DNA of 64,000 nucleotides from Schistocephalus solidus (GCA_017591395.1 WEDG01007643.1:1-64000); one strand, 5' to 3'; counted from the stretch's first letter, positions 21,830 to 33,601 are shown. Made by a program: numbers and translations. The notes: a model not told the origin generated them from the letters alone.

Positions 21830-22720
21830 TTGTCAGAAAAATTCTGAAATTTGTTTTCGATTCGAAAAAGTTGTTTTTTTTAGTCAACTAGACTGTCGGT
21901 TTTTGAAATGGCCTTCCTTCCAGCCACCTACAGAAACAAAATTCTGTAAAACACGACCACCTGCTCATGATTTTTGATGCTCTTTTAAATTCAACTATAT
22001 TTCATAGAAAACAGGCATGAACATATTCAGTATTTTTACTCATTTTTCAGCAAATTACGTCTTCTTCAAAGGTAATATTTGAAGAATAGGTAGCTCCAGG
22101 TTTTAAAAACGTTTTTTATTGTGACAGTTTTAAGACCGAGAAAGGTCCATTCATCAATCGTCGTATCTGCCCATTTATCAAGGCTGGTTATAAAGCATTA
22201 AACATTGTCCAAATCCCCAGCAAACGTGTATGAGCATTAAGTGACATCTTCCCCTTAAAAAGAAAACTTTTTAAATACATACAACATGTAGATTGGGAAC
22301 CCTGCATGGAAGTAAAATGACAGGTTTGGGTCAAAATTATTCGAGAGCTGGAAAACGTTTTTTAAAAACTGCAGATTACACTTTCTTTGAGCATAAAATT
22401 TGAAGAGGACATAATTTGCTACCAGATGAGCACAAAAAGGTATAGTTCAATAATATTTTCCATTAAATAAATGTTTGAATTCATAAGGGCAACAAAATCA
22501 TTGGGAAACCTGCATACGGAGTGTGTTTTCATAGGTGGTCGAAAGGAAGGCGGTTCAAATGCCGGCATCCTGAGGTGACATAAATATCATGGGATTACGC
22601 TGCACGATGATTGATCTTAAAAACATGCTTTAGTTATCTGTTAGAGTTGATGGCACATTTCAGAATTTCGGTTGAAATGCCATGAGATAGGGAATCTACC
22701 GAGATTGGCAAACATCCATG
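21830..22720. repeat. A/T-rich dispersed repeat, related to 37,900-39,990
   Basis: Positions 22,331-22,530 share a diverged but colinear order of words with 37,902-38,080 (TCAAAATTATTCG, a TTTTTTAA block, ATACACTTTCTT-like and GGAAACCTGCATAC-like words). GCCGGCAT at about 22,560 recurs at about 39,675. No coding capacity is evident. Confidence 0.5.
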
Positions 22721-24109
22721 TTGGCTGGATGCCAGCGTGATAAATGCCCCCTGAATGTGCGGGCATTGTGTGTAGGATCTTGGCTAGCACAGAGGGGGAT
22801 ATCCTACATGCGCATGGAGGGCGGAATGCATGCGTGCAAAGGTATGAGGGTGGGCGTACGTGCGTAAGGGGTATTGACTGGAGCTATGGGTACTAGATGC
22901 CCATCCCATAGCGATGGGTTAGGAGGTGTACTTGGAAGGTGCGATCACTCTGGCAGCAATCTGATCATTTTTCACCCGCTAGAGGTTACCATTAGTGTCG
23001 AACTTGTAGCAGTCGCAGAAGGGCGATATAACAGGGTGGAGAGGTGCAAAGGGCACTCGGTAGCTATATAGATAATTCTCACTGCGTTTTCGTGGTCGGG
23101 GGTTGGTCAGTCGCGTTAAAATAGCAGGAAATCAGGTGATCATGGGAGTGGACTGCCGTGCAACTATGGAAGAGCTGTTTCGGTATGTGTTTGTCCGTTA
23201 TCCTCGGGATGTTGCCGCTCTACTGTAGTTGGGTCTCATTTAGTATGTCAGAGATGCTCAGCATGCTAGTGGACTGTAGGAAACAGGCGTCTGGGATTCA
23301 ATCCAAGTCTTGCTAGCTCAATTTCAGTTATCAGGATGACAGGACACAATGAATTGCATGTTGAGGAGGATGCCTCAGCGATTTGAATCTTAGTACCTGA
23401 TAAGGGCATAGCTGACTTCAGAGAGCCGGGCTGAACCCAAATAATCGACTTATATGACCCATGAGATGGTTCTACCTCAGTAAGGGAACCGGTCTATCGC
23501 TCTTAGGCATTCGATGTATTAGTCAGGTGATACATGATGACATCTGTCGTATCTGGAAGGGAATGAAATCTGCCTTCAACGCAGCTGGACTTAAGTTTGG
23601 CCTTTCATGCAAGGCCGTCGACAAAGAGGAGAACCTGTATTCTGGTTTTGAAGTATTTTTCATGACAACCTGAATACTGAACCTGCTGAATATATTTCCG
23701 CATTATATACCCTCTCAGTTGGTAAGCATTAACAGCGCAAAAGGCATAAGAGTCAAGAGGGTCGAGGCGAGGACACATCCCTACCTTAGCCCGTTTTTCA
23801 CTGTTAAAGTCCCCGATTTTGATGCATTTGGAGTGGTTCAACTCCAGGCACAGGTTGCGTCACTGAACCCATCCGCGACTACCTTAAACCTGCGCACCAA
23901 TGGTGGCAATTCCTAGCTGTCCTTCAAGACTGACCAAACACCTTCAATATTGACTCGCATACAACCATGCTTAAGTGACGACTCCTCACGGTGACATATC
24001 TGCATCGGCGCTCTCGTGGCTCTGGACGTACCCTCGTCCGGCTGCCAAATTCTCCCCACCTCTTCCTCAATGACCGTTTGACCGTCGATTTCAACGAGTT
24101 CCAGCGTAT
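22721..24109. other. No gene recognised
   Basis: This is mixed-composition DNA with a few short open frames on both strands and no motif. Confidence 0.45.
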
Positions 24110-24280
24110 GCTCTACACCAGATGGTGCAGGGACGGTGACTTGCGCGTGAATTAGTTTTAAGTGATAGTAGCCTTGCGCTGCAGATACCGCACTCTCTAC
24201 TCCTCCGCCATCTGAACCCGGTGTCAAGACAGAGTCAAGAAGAGCGGAGATGGGAGAGGGCACAGGTGGCTGGCGCGGCC
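24110..24280. repeat. Dispersed repeat R1, copy 1
   Basis: This shares AATTAGTTTTAAGTGATAGT, a CCGCACTCTCT-like word and GGTGTCAAGACAGAGTCAAG with 58,975-59,130. It lies just beyond the 3' end of the minus-strand family D LINE. Function and mobility are unknown. It is not coding. Confidence 0.65.
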
Positions 24281-24299
24281 GGAGCCGCCACTGGGTGTA

Positions 24300-24840
24300 C
24301 GACCACACCTGGTTCTGATCCCACGGAGTGGGAGTGCCATAAAGGCCACATTAAGAAGGAGCCATTGCAGCCTGACTCTCAGTCCGCCACTACACACAAA
24401 ACACACAATTGGGCTGACCACGCGGCCCGAGTTATCCCGTCAGTTGGCAACCTTAAAGCCACGGCTTTAAGTGAACCGTGATAGTTTTAAGCGCGTCAGA
24501 TTGTTTATAGTGAGGAAAATGCGCTGAGCTGTCGACCTCACTCTCTCCCCAACCCCCACCATCAGACCACTGTCCGAGCCGGTCAGTTGCCTGATGTGGG
24601 AGTGGGCGCATTGCCTGACCGATCGGCGTACACGTCTTCGCGTGCCACAACATGACCTGGCCCCATAACGCACACACCAGGATTTACCTACTCAGGGGAT
24701 ATGGAGGAGCCATTGCCGTCTGACTCCCAGTCCACTGATCAGCCACTCGACACACACAGCACATACACTGAGCCGACGGCGTGGTCTGGTGGAAGCGTTA
24801 TATTGGCAAACTTTCCACCCACGGTTTCTAGGAGACCGTG
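24300..24840. repeat. Two related tandem segments after LINE family D
   Basis: Positions about 24,345-24,485 and about 24,695-24,850 are diverged copies of the same unit. Both contain GGAGCCATTGC, TGACTC...CAGTCC and a GGCAA...CC-ACGG-TT...ACCGTGATA end. They probably belong to the 3' untranslated part of the family D element or of a satellite-like tail. Confidence 0.5.
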
Positions 24841-24949
24841 ATATACTCTGGTAAATGGTGATTGTGAGGGTGTTGTCGATGTATTGGTGAAGGTAGTGTG
24901 CACTGATGTAGCTTAGCCTCCGGTCGTTTACCGGAGGTTGTCGTGGAGG

Positions 24950-25760
24950 CGCATGTGTCCTAATAGGCCCATGTGGTGTATAAATGTGCGAGATCAGTGA
25001 GGGCACTGAAGGCAGGCACGTCGACTGTATGTCGAAACCCCAGGCACTGGTTCACCAGTCTCCGTTCGATGGATTCGCAGGTGACCGACCGGGCCAATGC
25101 GTGAGTTGAAGTTGCGGGCGCAGTGCGGGCAGGAGAAATCGGTAGAGGCTGGGGGGATGCCATTCATTGTAGTAGGGGTGGCAGTGGCGGTAAGAATGGC
25201 AGGAGCGGAGGGTGTGCATGGTGTATCGGTGTTGTCGGCATTGTGGTGAATTCCGCTGTCATGGATGCGCATGTGACCGAATAGCCCATGCGATGAGTGA
25301 ATGCGCGAGGACAGTGAGGGCAGTGGAGGCGACGATCTCTGCTGTGTGTTGGTGCTCCAGGCACTGGCTCACCAGTCTGTGAACGATGGATTCGCAAGTG
25401 ACCGACCAGGCCGATGCGTGAGGTGAATGAGCGGTCGCATTGAGTTCAGCTTAGGAGAGATTCCCCATCGCTGATGGTGGTGGTGGTGGTGGTAGTGAAG
25501 GCGAAGGCGGTGGTGGTTGCGGTGGTGGGGGCAACAGGCGATGATTAGATGGATGTGGTCTCTATGATGGTGGGAGTAATGGAATTGATGCCAGGAGTGA
25601 GGGTGGGGGAGTCAGAAGGTAGGGTTGGCTGAATTTGACGTAGAAATTGGAATTGTTGGATTGTTGGTGCATTGCGTCCGAAGATGTCCAACCAGGCCGA
25701 TTCGCGCGCGGAAGATGCGTTGACAGCGCGGGCATGTTTGCAGGGCCTGGGCATTGGCGG
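24950..25760 (-). pseudogene. LINE family D C-terminal C2H2 zinc-finger array
   Basis: At least five fingers are spaced along the minus strand. They are CPRCQRIFRARIGLVGHLRTQC (25,700-25,760; last residues cysteine-type), a finger with a lost first cysteine at about 25,390-25,440 (IGLVGHLRIHR), CPHCPRAFTHRMG...HMRIH (25,260-25,320), CPHCARNFNSRIG...HLRIHR (25,070-25,135) and CPHCPRTFIHHMG...HMRLH (24,950-25,015). Linkers repeat TGEPVPG. The fingers are spread over shifted frames. C2H2 fingers of this type generally bind nucleic acid, and a role in target or template binding is inferred. Confidence 0.8.
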
Positions 25761-26520
25761 TGTTGGTGCGGGGTGCTGGTGACTTTCGGGCCGCTCTTTT
25801 GGCCTTGGTGGCGGCGATCCGGTTTGACTCATAGATTGCTGAACCAGTCTTCACTGATCTTCTCTATGTCGGTCTATCCTGGGCGAGGTCCTCCCAGGTC
25901 ACCGGGTTGATTTGCAGTTGCTTCAGCAATTTCTTCAAAGTGTCCTTGTAGCGTCGTTTTTTACTCCTATGCCGGCGAGAACCTGTAGCAACATCTGCGT
26001 AGAAAAGTCGTTTGTGTAGTCGCTCGTGGTCCATTCTTACCAGGTGGCTGCTCCATCGCAGTTGCACTTGCCTCAGTATGGCGTGAATGCTGAGAATTCC
26101 GGTCTACTACCGGATTTCCGTGTTCAGGATCCTGTCTTACCATCTCAGCTTAAGTATTCTGCGGAGGCAGCTGAGATGAAAGTGATTCAGCTTCCTGGCT
26201 TGGTTCGAGTAGACGGTCCAGGTTTCCGCTCTGTAAAGGAGTGTCGTCAAGACGACGGCCTTGTACATCTTCAGTTTGGTGTTCAGGTGAATACCGTGGC
26301 GATTCCACACGGAGGCCTGCAGCCGGCCGAAGGCCTGACTAGCTTTGGAGATCCGTTGGGCAACCTCGTCATCGATTCTCGTGTTGCGTAACAGCGTGCT
26401 TCCTAGATAAGCGAAGGTTTCCACGTTTTTGAGTTGAGCACCGCTGACATTGATTCGAGGAGCATTGTATTCTGCGCTGGGTGGCGGCTGGTGCATGAGA
26501 ACCGTTTTGGCTGTACTCAT
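25545..26520 (-). pseudogene. LINE family D post-RT region
   Basis: The frame 26,137-26,520 encodes the region after the RT active site ([66 protein letters not shown]). It continues at 25,864-26,067 (QLRWSSHLVRMDHERLHK) and into 25,612-25,854, where the first zinc finger lies. The order matches RTE-like elements of flatworms. Small indels separate the segments. Confidence 0.82.
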
Positions 26521-26526
26521 TGTTAA

Positions 26527-27273
26527 TCAAAAATCGGCGCCGCCTTCGGCGAAGAGGTCCACGCTCCTTTGCATGTCCTCCTCCGTCACGGTGTTAAGGG
26601 AGCAGTCGTCTGCGAAGAGCAAGTCATGGACTGTAGTCGTAGACACGCGCGTTGGAGCCTGCATACGCCGACTGTTGAGATGCCAGGCAGTTCTGTAGGC
26701 GATGCGGATACCAGGCTGCTCATCACGGTAGACGTCCATCAGCATAGCCGAGAACATGAGACTGAAGAGGGTGGGGGCCAGTACGCAGCCCTGCTTCACT
26801 CCGATGGTCACTGCAAATGCTTTGGATATCGTCCCGTTGTCAGTTACGCTCGCCGTCATCCCGTCATGAAGCTGACGCACCAGGTCCGTGAACCGCTCAG
26901 GACAACCAAATTTCTGCATGACTTTCCACAGTCCGTCACGATTCACCGTGTCAAAGGATTTCGTTAGATCCACGAAGGTAGTGTATAGGTGAGTTCGCAT
27001 CTCCTGACACTTCTCATGTAGCTGGCGGGCGGCAAAGATCATATCGGTTGTTCCGCGGTGTCGGTGGAAGCCACATTGGCTTTCCGGGAGCAGGCCCTGC
27101 TCTAAGTGACCGTTAAGACGATTGAGAAGGATACCGGCGAAGATCTTCCCGGCGATGTTGAGCAACGAAATGACTCTGTGATTATCACAGAGTTGCCGGT
27201 TCCCCTTCCGTTTGTAGAGATGGGCGATGGTCGCGTCTTTGAAATCCTGAGGAACTTGTCCTTGGCGACACAT
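26527..27273 (-). pseudogene. LINE family D reverse transcriptase core
   Basis: A 248-codon open stretch contains the RT core: VPQDFKDATIAHLYKRKGNR, DNHRVISLLNIAGKIF, CGFHRHRGTTDMIFAARQLH, TFVDLTKSFDTVNRDGLW (motif A), GVKQGCVLAPTLFSLMFSAM (motif B) and VHDLLFADDCSLN (motif C). Catalytic aspartates are intact. It is broken after LFAEGGADF by a small indel relative to the next segment. The protein would copy element RNA at the nicked target. Confidence 0.9.
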
Positions 27274-27559
27274 CTACTGGAAGAGTGTTGTGAGTTCTGC
27301 CATCAGCCGGGGCCCACCGTGCTTGTAGACTTCCGGTGGGATTGCGTCGGATCCTGGTTCTTTACCGCTGGAAATCTGCTACACGGCCCGGATGGTTTCT
27401 GGTAGGGAAGGCGGCAGATCCAGGTCATTGTTCGTGTCCGCTTGAGAGAGCCGGTCAATGGCAGCATCGGAGATGGCTGATGAGCAATTAAGGACACTTC
27501 TGAAGTGCTCGGCCCAGCGCTTCAGAATTTGTGATTTCTCTGTCAGCAGTGTTGTGCCG

Positions 27560-28860
27560 TCAGAGCTGAGCAGTGGTTTGGTCCCCTTGATACACGGACC
27601 GTAGATTGCCTTGATGGCTTTGAAAAAGTTTCATTTCATTGTGATCCGCATACCCCTGGATTGCCTCAGCCTTTCGGATCATCCAGGCATCCTGCATCTC
27701 CCGCAGCCGTTGCTGTACAAGGCGCCGGGATCTGAAGAAGGCTGCTTTGGTGGCGTCAGTCCGAAGGTCCATGTAGGCTTTGTGTAGTCCATTCTTCTCC
27801 GCGAGTAAGTTGCTGATGTCGGCGTCATTGTCGTCAAACCAGTCCTGGTGTTGACGGCGTGCGCGTCCGAGGAATTCGAGGGCACTGGACTGGATAACAT
27901 TTCGCATTTGACACCATCATGTATTCACGGTAGCATTATCATCTGGAGCATGCAGGTCCTCCAGTTTCTCGGTTATTTGGCTGCGGAAGTCAAAACAGTG
28001 AGCAGGCAAATTTAATAAAATATTATTTAACTTACCTGGCGGCCTTTTATCTTGGGGCCTTCGTCGGGGTTGCAGTCGGAGCCTCGTCTGTGAGATGACG
28101 AGGCCGTGATCTGTCCGACCATCGGCATGGCGGATCGCATTGGTTACCAGCACGTACTGTCGATCTCGCTTCTGGACGAGAACATAGTGTAGCAGATGCC
28201 AGTGCCGCGACCGAGGGTGCATCCACGTGACCTTGTCCCACGTCGGAAGAAAGTGTTGGTCAGCTAGAGACGGTGTTCCGCACACGTGCGCAGAAAAAGA
28301 AGGCCATTATCGTTAAAGCTACCGTGACCGTGGGGACCCAGCACTCCCTACAAGGCAGCGTTGTCCGTCCCGACGCGGGCGTTGAAGTTACCAAGGACAA
28401 TTAACTTGTCCACCTTCGACACAGTTTCCAGCAGGGCGTGCAGGTCCTCGTAGAATTTGTCCTTCGCGGCATCAGAGCTCGTCCTTGGGGGAGCGAAGGC
28501 GCTGAGGATGATGGTGAACTGGTCTCCCCGAAGAGGCAGGCGGAGGCTCTTCAGGCGATCATTGATACCTGCGGTAGACAGGGCAGACGTCCCACGATGT
28601 CGTTCCGGATGGCAAAGGCAACATCAGCGTCGCGTCGCTCTGCCTTTGGCCGGCCGCTCCAGAAGAAGGTGTAGCCGGCACCCACCTCCTCCAGCTGACC
28701 CTGCTCAGAGAATCGGGTCTCGCTGAGAGCAGCAATGTCCACCTTGTAGCGCGCCAGTTCCCGAGCGACTAGCACCGTCCTTCGTTCCGGCCGGTTGCTC
28801 CTAGGATTGTCTTAAAGGGAACGAACATTCCAGGCTGCTAGTGTGAGTGGACTCACCCGA
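27560..28860 (-). pseudogene. LINE family D endonuclease and linker
   Basis: Segments on the minus strand include LVARELARYKVDIAALSETR (E motif), [20 protein letters not shown] (28,551-28,775) and [20 protein letters not shown]. These are followed by DGRTDHGLVIS (the final SDH-type motif, here TDH; 27,917-28,285) and by the linker ALEFLGRARRQHQDWFDDND (27,560-27,907). A frame break after LPCLPQ at about 28,560 hides the GDFN region in another frame. It is inactive as it stands. Confidence 0.8.
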
Positions 28861-29449
28861 GCAGCCTGGAGGGTATGGCAAGGGGGATTGGGATGGGGGG
28901 TATTGTTGTTTGTTTGAGTTTTACGAATGCGTATTTTGCGATCTGCGAGCCGTGGCCGGCTGTAGAAGACGTGATAACCAACATTTGTTTAGGGCACCTT
29001 TTCTAGCCCCTTCCTCCGTGAGGAGGCAAGCAGTGCTGTCCCTAAATAGGGCCGCTCGAACATCGCAGACGGCTGCCTAACTCCACTATGGGTCACAGTT
29101 TTGTTTTAGTGGAATAACGACCCGAGTTAGCCTGGGCCGCCTACGGTTTGCTTTCGCCCCCACTGTAGGACTTTTTGAGAGGGGGGGAGGTGGGAAGTTC
29201 GGGAGTCGGACATACCGGGTGTGGAGGCACACACAACACCGGAGACCCTCACCTGGTTTAGCCCGCCGGTCGTGACGGTGGCCCAGGATGTGGCCGCTGG
29301 GAAGAACATAACTTCGAGGAGCCACAGGTGAGAGTTGGGTATCAGTTAGAGGCGGCCACAGGAGCATTCACCACCTGTACGAGACAAATGGAGCGACCAA
29401 ATGCTATCTGTGTGGTGCTACCCCTAACTAGTACCCCTACAGCCCACCT

Positions 29450-30123
29450 CTTTCTCAATAGTGCTGTACATAATACACTGATGCTTCCTTGAAACACTGT
29501 AGTATCTGCTTGAACTGAGTCAGAGCCCGGAGTTTTGGTTCTGAACGCCGCCGCTGGAAGAGATAGTAGGCAATCGATTCAGCGTTGATCTACAGTTAAG
29601 CAAATTTGTTAATGGCTTCCTTCCTCGATGATCTGCGACTTAGCCGTCGGAAGGGCAGCTCCATCTGAGCTGAGCAGGTGTACTGTTCTGGTTGGTCAGG
29701 TACCCTAGGCTGACTTGATGACCATGAAAGGTTTCTGCATTTCCGATTTATGCACCAGCCATTTTATTTAGTGTGAACTTGCATTGGGCACCACTGCTGT
29801 AGCTGATGACGGCTTTGGAGGAATGAAGCTTTGTTGTACGCTGTGATTGTCGCGATCTCCAAATCCTATGGGCTACTTTTCGCGGAGATCAGTCACTTTA
29901 ATTCCTCGTAAATAGGGAAAAAAACTCGCCAGTCCTTCACGGAAATCATGCCTAACGGTTCGCATGCTTACCCACCGCATTGAGCCTCCCTCGGTGTGAA
30001 GTTATTGTGACTTTGAAATAACAACAAGCATTCAGTGCTGCGGTGGAGAATACATTTTCAGAAAATTCACTTTTAGTAATGTGCTTCCGATAACGATGAG
30101 AATAGTCAAGAAGATAGACAGAA
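29450..30123. other. No gene recognised
   Basis: This is unassigned DNA between the LINE 5' end and a pair of SINE copies. Confidence 0.5.
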
Positions 30124-30203
30124 AAAATTTACCAAGAAAGACTAGGAAAACTGAAATAGCCCTATCTGGCTTATTATGTCTCAGCAGCCAGCCATACATG
30201 ACA
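30124..30203 (-). mobile_element. Hammerhead SINE fragment (copy S0)
   Basis: The minus strand shows GTATGGCTGGCTGCTGA, ATAATAAGCCAGA and a degraded CTTTCTTGGTAA end, which matches the conserved ribozyme-bearing body of the SINE family. The core CTGATGA has become CTGCTGA, and GAAA reads GATA, so it is inactive. It lies just upstream of plus-strand copy S1 in opposite orientation. Confidence 0.6.
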
Positions 30204-30210
30204 AAAGAAT

Positions 30211-30470
30211 GAGCCCATTAATCAGTGGGTAAGAGTGGTAGAGTTCTAACCAACAGTTGAGGGGTTCGAGCCTCGGGTAGTGCACCAACCGGGGTTGGGT
30301 ATGGTTGGCTGACGACGGCTAATAAGCTAGAAATGGTCATTCCCGTCTCCCTTGTCTTTGTCGACCATGTTATCCTGTCTATACCACTAGCCGCTGTGCG
30401 GTTGCTGGCGGGATTCAAGTGAGTTCAGTGACCGACTGGTGAGCGCCCATACACCAATCAGCCAAATACT
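30211..30470 (+). mobile_element. tRNA-derived hammerhead SINE (copy S1)
   Basis: This starts GAGCCCATT with a tRNA-like head (an AGTGGGTAAGAG A-box region, and a GGGGTTCGAGCCTC B box at about 30,270), then the hammerhead module at 30,303-30,347. The body follows with CTCCCTTGTCTTTGTCG, GCTGTGCGGTTGCTGG and a GGTGAGCGCCCATAC end. Propagation would need pol III transcription and a partner LINE; this is known for SINEs and inferred here. Confidence 0.78.
30303..30347 (+). ncRNA. Hammerhead ribozyme motif in SINE S1
   Basis: Helix I strand GGTTGG pairs with CCCGTC (one mismatch). The core CTGACGA fits CUGANGA, helix II is GGCT/AGCT with loop AATA, then GAAA, helix III ATGGTCAT (A-U, U-A with loop GGTC), and the predicted cleavage follows ATT. 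A C/A mismatch sits at the base of helix II. Activity is not shown. Confidence 0.6.
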
Positions 30471-31794
30471 AGAACCAAAACAATAAACTTAGAAATAACT
30501 TCCGATGACCTTCACTTTCAAACCTCAGCTGAGGAAACTTAAAACAACCCTTAAAGCTGTCATGCGTTGTTCAATGGAGGTTGTGCCACGAACCAAAGAA
30601 AGCTCACAACACGCAACGGTTGTAAATAACCCTCACCTTTACCACACCCCGATATCGCATGTTAGAGCTATTGTATTACTTGATGGGGGAGGGGGGGAGA
30701 GAGAGGGGAGGATTCCATTTAATGTGTCCCAACTTAAACCTTAACTGTCTTAAAAACAATTCTAACATTAAGTCCAGTTCCATAAAAATTTACGTAAGGC
30801 AACCAGTAATACGGGAGGTACTTCTAACTTCCCCTTCCCCCAACTTTGTCTGCCCTGAGACCGACTGGTGATGGGATGGTTGACACATGTTACGCATGGA
30901 CTCACAGAGACACGCTTGAGTGCATAGCTGATTTTATTCCAGTTGGATTCACCTCGTTTGTGGGTCTCTGAGGCTCCCGGATACAACCGGGGTTCCTAAT
31001 AACTTAAGCTACCGCGATATTGGTGACACCGACGTGATAAGAACATACAACCTTCCGATATCGGCCAAAAATTCCCTTTCCCTGACAGGGATGAACCGAA
31101 AAACTCCCCGAGAGGTTAACAGTTCAATCCTGACTCTTTCTGAAGCCATGCCCCCCGGCTTTGAAAACTTTGCTTTTCAAGTTTATATCTTGATGCCAAT
31201 TGACACAAAATACTAATTAAACAACGAGAAGATGGGGCTCAAACGCTCACACTCTTGTACGTAATGCTCTGTCCAGCATACCACACAGAACACCGACTCA
31301 ATTCATAACACCTCCTCTGCCTATTGTCGAAGTCTCATCCGAGGTAGCTAGTCAACCACGATACTAATCATCGCCACCTCGGTGGAGCAGTGCAAACCTG
31401 CATAGCATGCATTCCAGACTTTAGACATGGAACATGTTATCAAGAAGAGGAGGGGGGGGGGGCGGTACAGAGTCAAGAGATTGGCGGACGGGAATGTGCA
31501 CAGAGGACGGCAGCGATAATTAGCTAGGTAACTGTGGTTCCTGCCGGACGCGAGAGGACTGACGTTAACACCAAAGCAAAGGGCGCATCGCAGGCTGACC
31601 CTACTCTTTCCCGTCACCAAGAGGCTTCGGTACTAAGTTCATCTTAACCATCCCTTCTTTCGGTTGGATACGTCCACTTGATGCAACTGTCGGTAAGGAT
31701 GTTTTGTATGACAGCCTAAACTGGACACGGGGGTAAATTTCAGGGAGGGTAAGCGGTCCCAGGTGTCAATCCTGACATAAAACTAAACTGTAAG

Positions 31795-31890
31795 CTTACT
31801 CTTAACCCTAGCCCTACTCTAAACACGATCCTGAGTTCTGACCTTCACCCTAACCTTACCAATAACCCTCGCATTAATCCTAAACCTATT
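31795..31890. repeat. Degenerate telomere-like CCCTAA repeats
   Basis: Irregular words of the CCCTAAC type recur (TTAACCCTAGCCCTACTCT, ACCCTAACCTTACC, ATAACCCTCGC). It is too degenerate for a telomere and is an interstitial remnant or chance. A G-rich counterpart occurs at 35,455-35,512. Confidence 0.4.
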
Positions 31891-33026
31891 TTTTCCGAAA
31901 TTAGGAACGAATGCACTTTTATTGCGGGCGGTTCCTGTAGGCTGCCATGCAAGGCATCTCTACTCAAATGTTTAGTACCATCTGAGCATCGACAGCCACA
32001 GTCGAGCGCATCGTCGCCTGCCGCTGCGTTTAGAAAGCCAGTCTGTATGCTAATCCCGGATCTGTGTGTGTCATATAAACTTCTCTTTATCGTATTATCT
32101 TAAATTTAATGGCTCAGTAGAATCTGGAGGGAGCGGGAAATGGGAGAAAAAAAGATGAAATTTTCAAGAGAAGGGGAGAACCTGTAGGTGGAACAAGCAT
32201 TAACATCGTCATAATCAGACGGTTTTTTGGACATTATACCACCCCTATATGTTGGCAAAATTTCCTAAAGCTACTTAGGCTGAGAAAACAAAAGGCGCGC
32301 GCGAGAGAGAGAGACGCAGGCCAGAGATGCACAAATGGTCACACGACCTTGAACTCAGTCGTTTGCAGACGCATTCATGTATGTATATATAAATGTATAT
32401 GAATGCGCACGTGTTACCACTGGCCAGACACGCGCTTGAACATATGACAGTGGGGGGAGCAGCGAGCAAGACGCACACAGACCGGAGTGGTGGGATGGGG
32501 CCCGAGGCCCATTTGCGGCTCAGTCCACAAACGGGGCCCCCTAGGAGGAGGGGGAGAAGGCCACACAAAACGACTGGAAGCAGGGGGGCAGAGGGGGGGG
32601 GAGAAAATGTGCCAGCACTAAATTTATACAAGATGGGATCAGGTATGCAGTGATGAACGTAAGTCTGCGCCACATAACTGGGGCACCTAGGGTCGAGGGA
32701 TCAGCCAGTGGAACTGGGAAACCTACACGACGAACACACAAGTGTTGGGGCAGGTTGAAGTGCGATACGGAGGCGGCAAACAGAATGGGCTAGAATTACA
32801 CCTCTGAGGAAAGCGAACGCGTTGCACGCACACACACACACATACACACACGAAACGGAAATTAACAATACCGGCAGGCATTATACACCAGTCAGTCAGC
32901 TTGCATGAATGTGTCTGCAAATGTGTGGTGTAAAAATGGAGGACGATCCGCGAAGTCGAGCGCCGAGGAGGGGGGAGGGGGAAGCGATCACAGGTGGAAG
33001 GACGCGACGAAGCTAGGGAGATGGTT

Positions 33027-33050
33027 CGTGTGTGTGTGTGTGTGTGCGTG
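33027..33050. repeat. (GT)n microsatellite
   Basis: This is an uninterrupted GT dinucleotide run. Confidence 0.9.
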
Positions 33051-33506
33051 TACGGCCTCGCGACATTAGTGCAAGAGTGATATTGGGGTCGACGCGCTGG
33101 CGCTACCGCAATGGGGACAGAAATGAACGAGAGGTTGTGAAAACAGTAGTATTAGTAGCAGTAGAGCCGAAAAATAGACATGCGGGGGGGTAGCGAGTGC
33201 GCGCGGGGCAAGAGGTGAGGGTCAGAGGCGCGACACAGTCTTAACGAGCTGGTGGAGGCCGTTGCAGCGAGCGGCAGCAACCTTATGTCTAGGTGTGCGT
33301 GTCTGCACTCAGATGGAGAGATGAGCGCGCAGTAGAAGAGGTCGAGGAAGGAGACGCCTTGTGACCACGCGCAAGGCTTGGTCTGCCCTGATGAAGATTA
33401 GGCGGTTCCAAGAACTAGAGGGGAAGAAAACACCGGGCACATTTGGTACGCGTAAAGAGCGCTACGTGAGAGTACGCAAGGGCGGGGACAAGGACACAAG
33501 ACTTAC

Positions 33507-33601
33507 CCGAAAGTGCGTCCTGAGCAAAATAGCGTACGTCGACGTCCGGATCAGATTCCACCACCTTCTTGAGCGCTGGAAGCAGTTGTTTCTGAGCTGA
33601 C
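33507..33601 (-). CDS. PP2A-A-like gene, exon with C-terminal HEAT motif
   Basis: The acceptor is CATGCCGCCCAG and the donor GGGTAAGT; the exon is 95 bases. The first base completes the lysine codon split from the upstream exon (AA|G). Residues read SAQKQLLPALKKVV, then SDPDVDVRYFAQDALS, the counterpart of the last helix pair of PP2A A subunits (DQDVDVKYFAQEAL). It ends one base into a codon, so at least one more coding exon with the stop must follow at lower coordinates. Confidence 0.85.

Larger units (their letters stand above)
24900..29440 (-). mobile_element. RTE-like LINE family D, minus-strand copy with zinc-finger tail
   Basis: The element reads on the minus strand from about 29,440 (the same 5' end sequence as 17,680) down to about 24,900. 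In order it has the 5' region, endonuclease (27,900-28,860), linker, RT (26,527-27,400), post-RT region (25,864-26,520) and C-terminal C2H2 fingers (24,950-25,760). It is better preserved than the plus copy but still frameshifted in several places. Confidence 0.87.
30471..33506. other. Non-coding stretch downstream of the PP2A-like exons
   Basis: No gene was recognised. It contains degenerate CCCTAA-like repeats at 31,795-31,890, G-rich runs at about 31,450 and 30,690, a CA/GT microsatellite at 32,826-32,850 and a GT run at 33,027-33,050. The final exon of the PP2A-like gene should lie here, because exon 33,507-33,601 ends at a splice donor without a stop codon. I could not place it. Confidence 0.5.
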
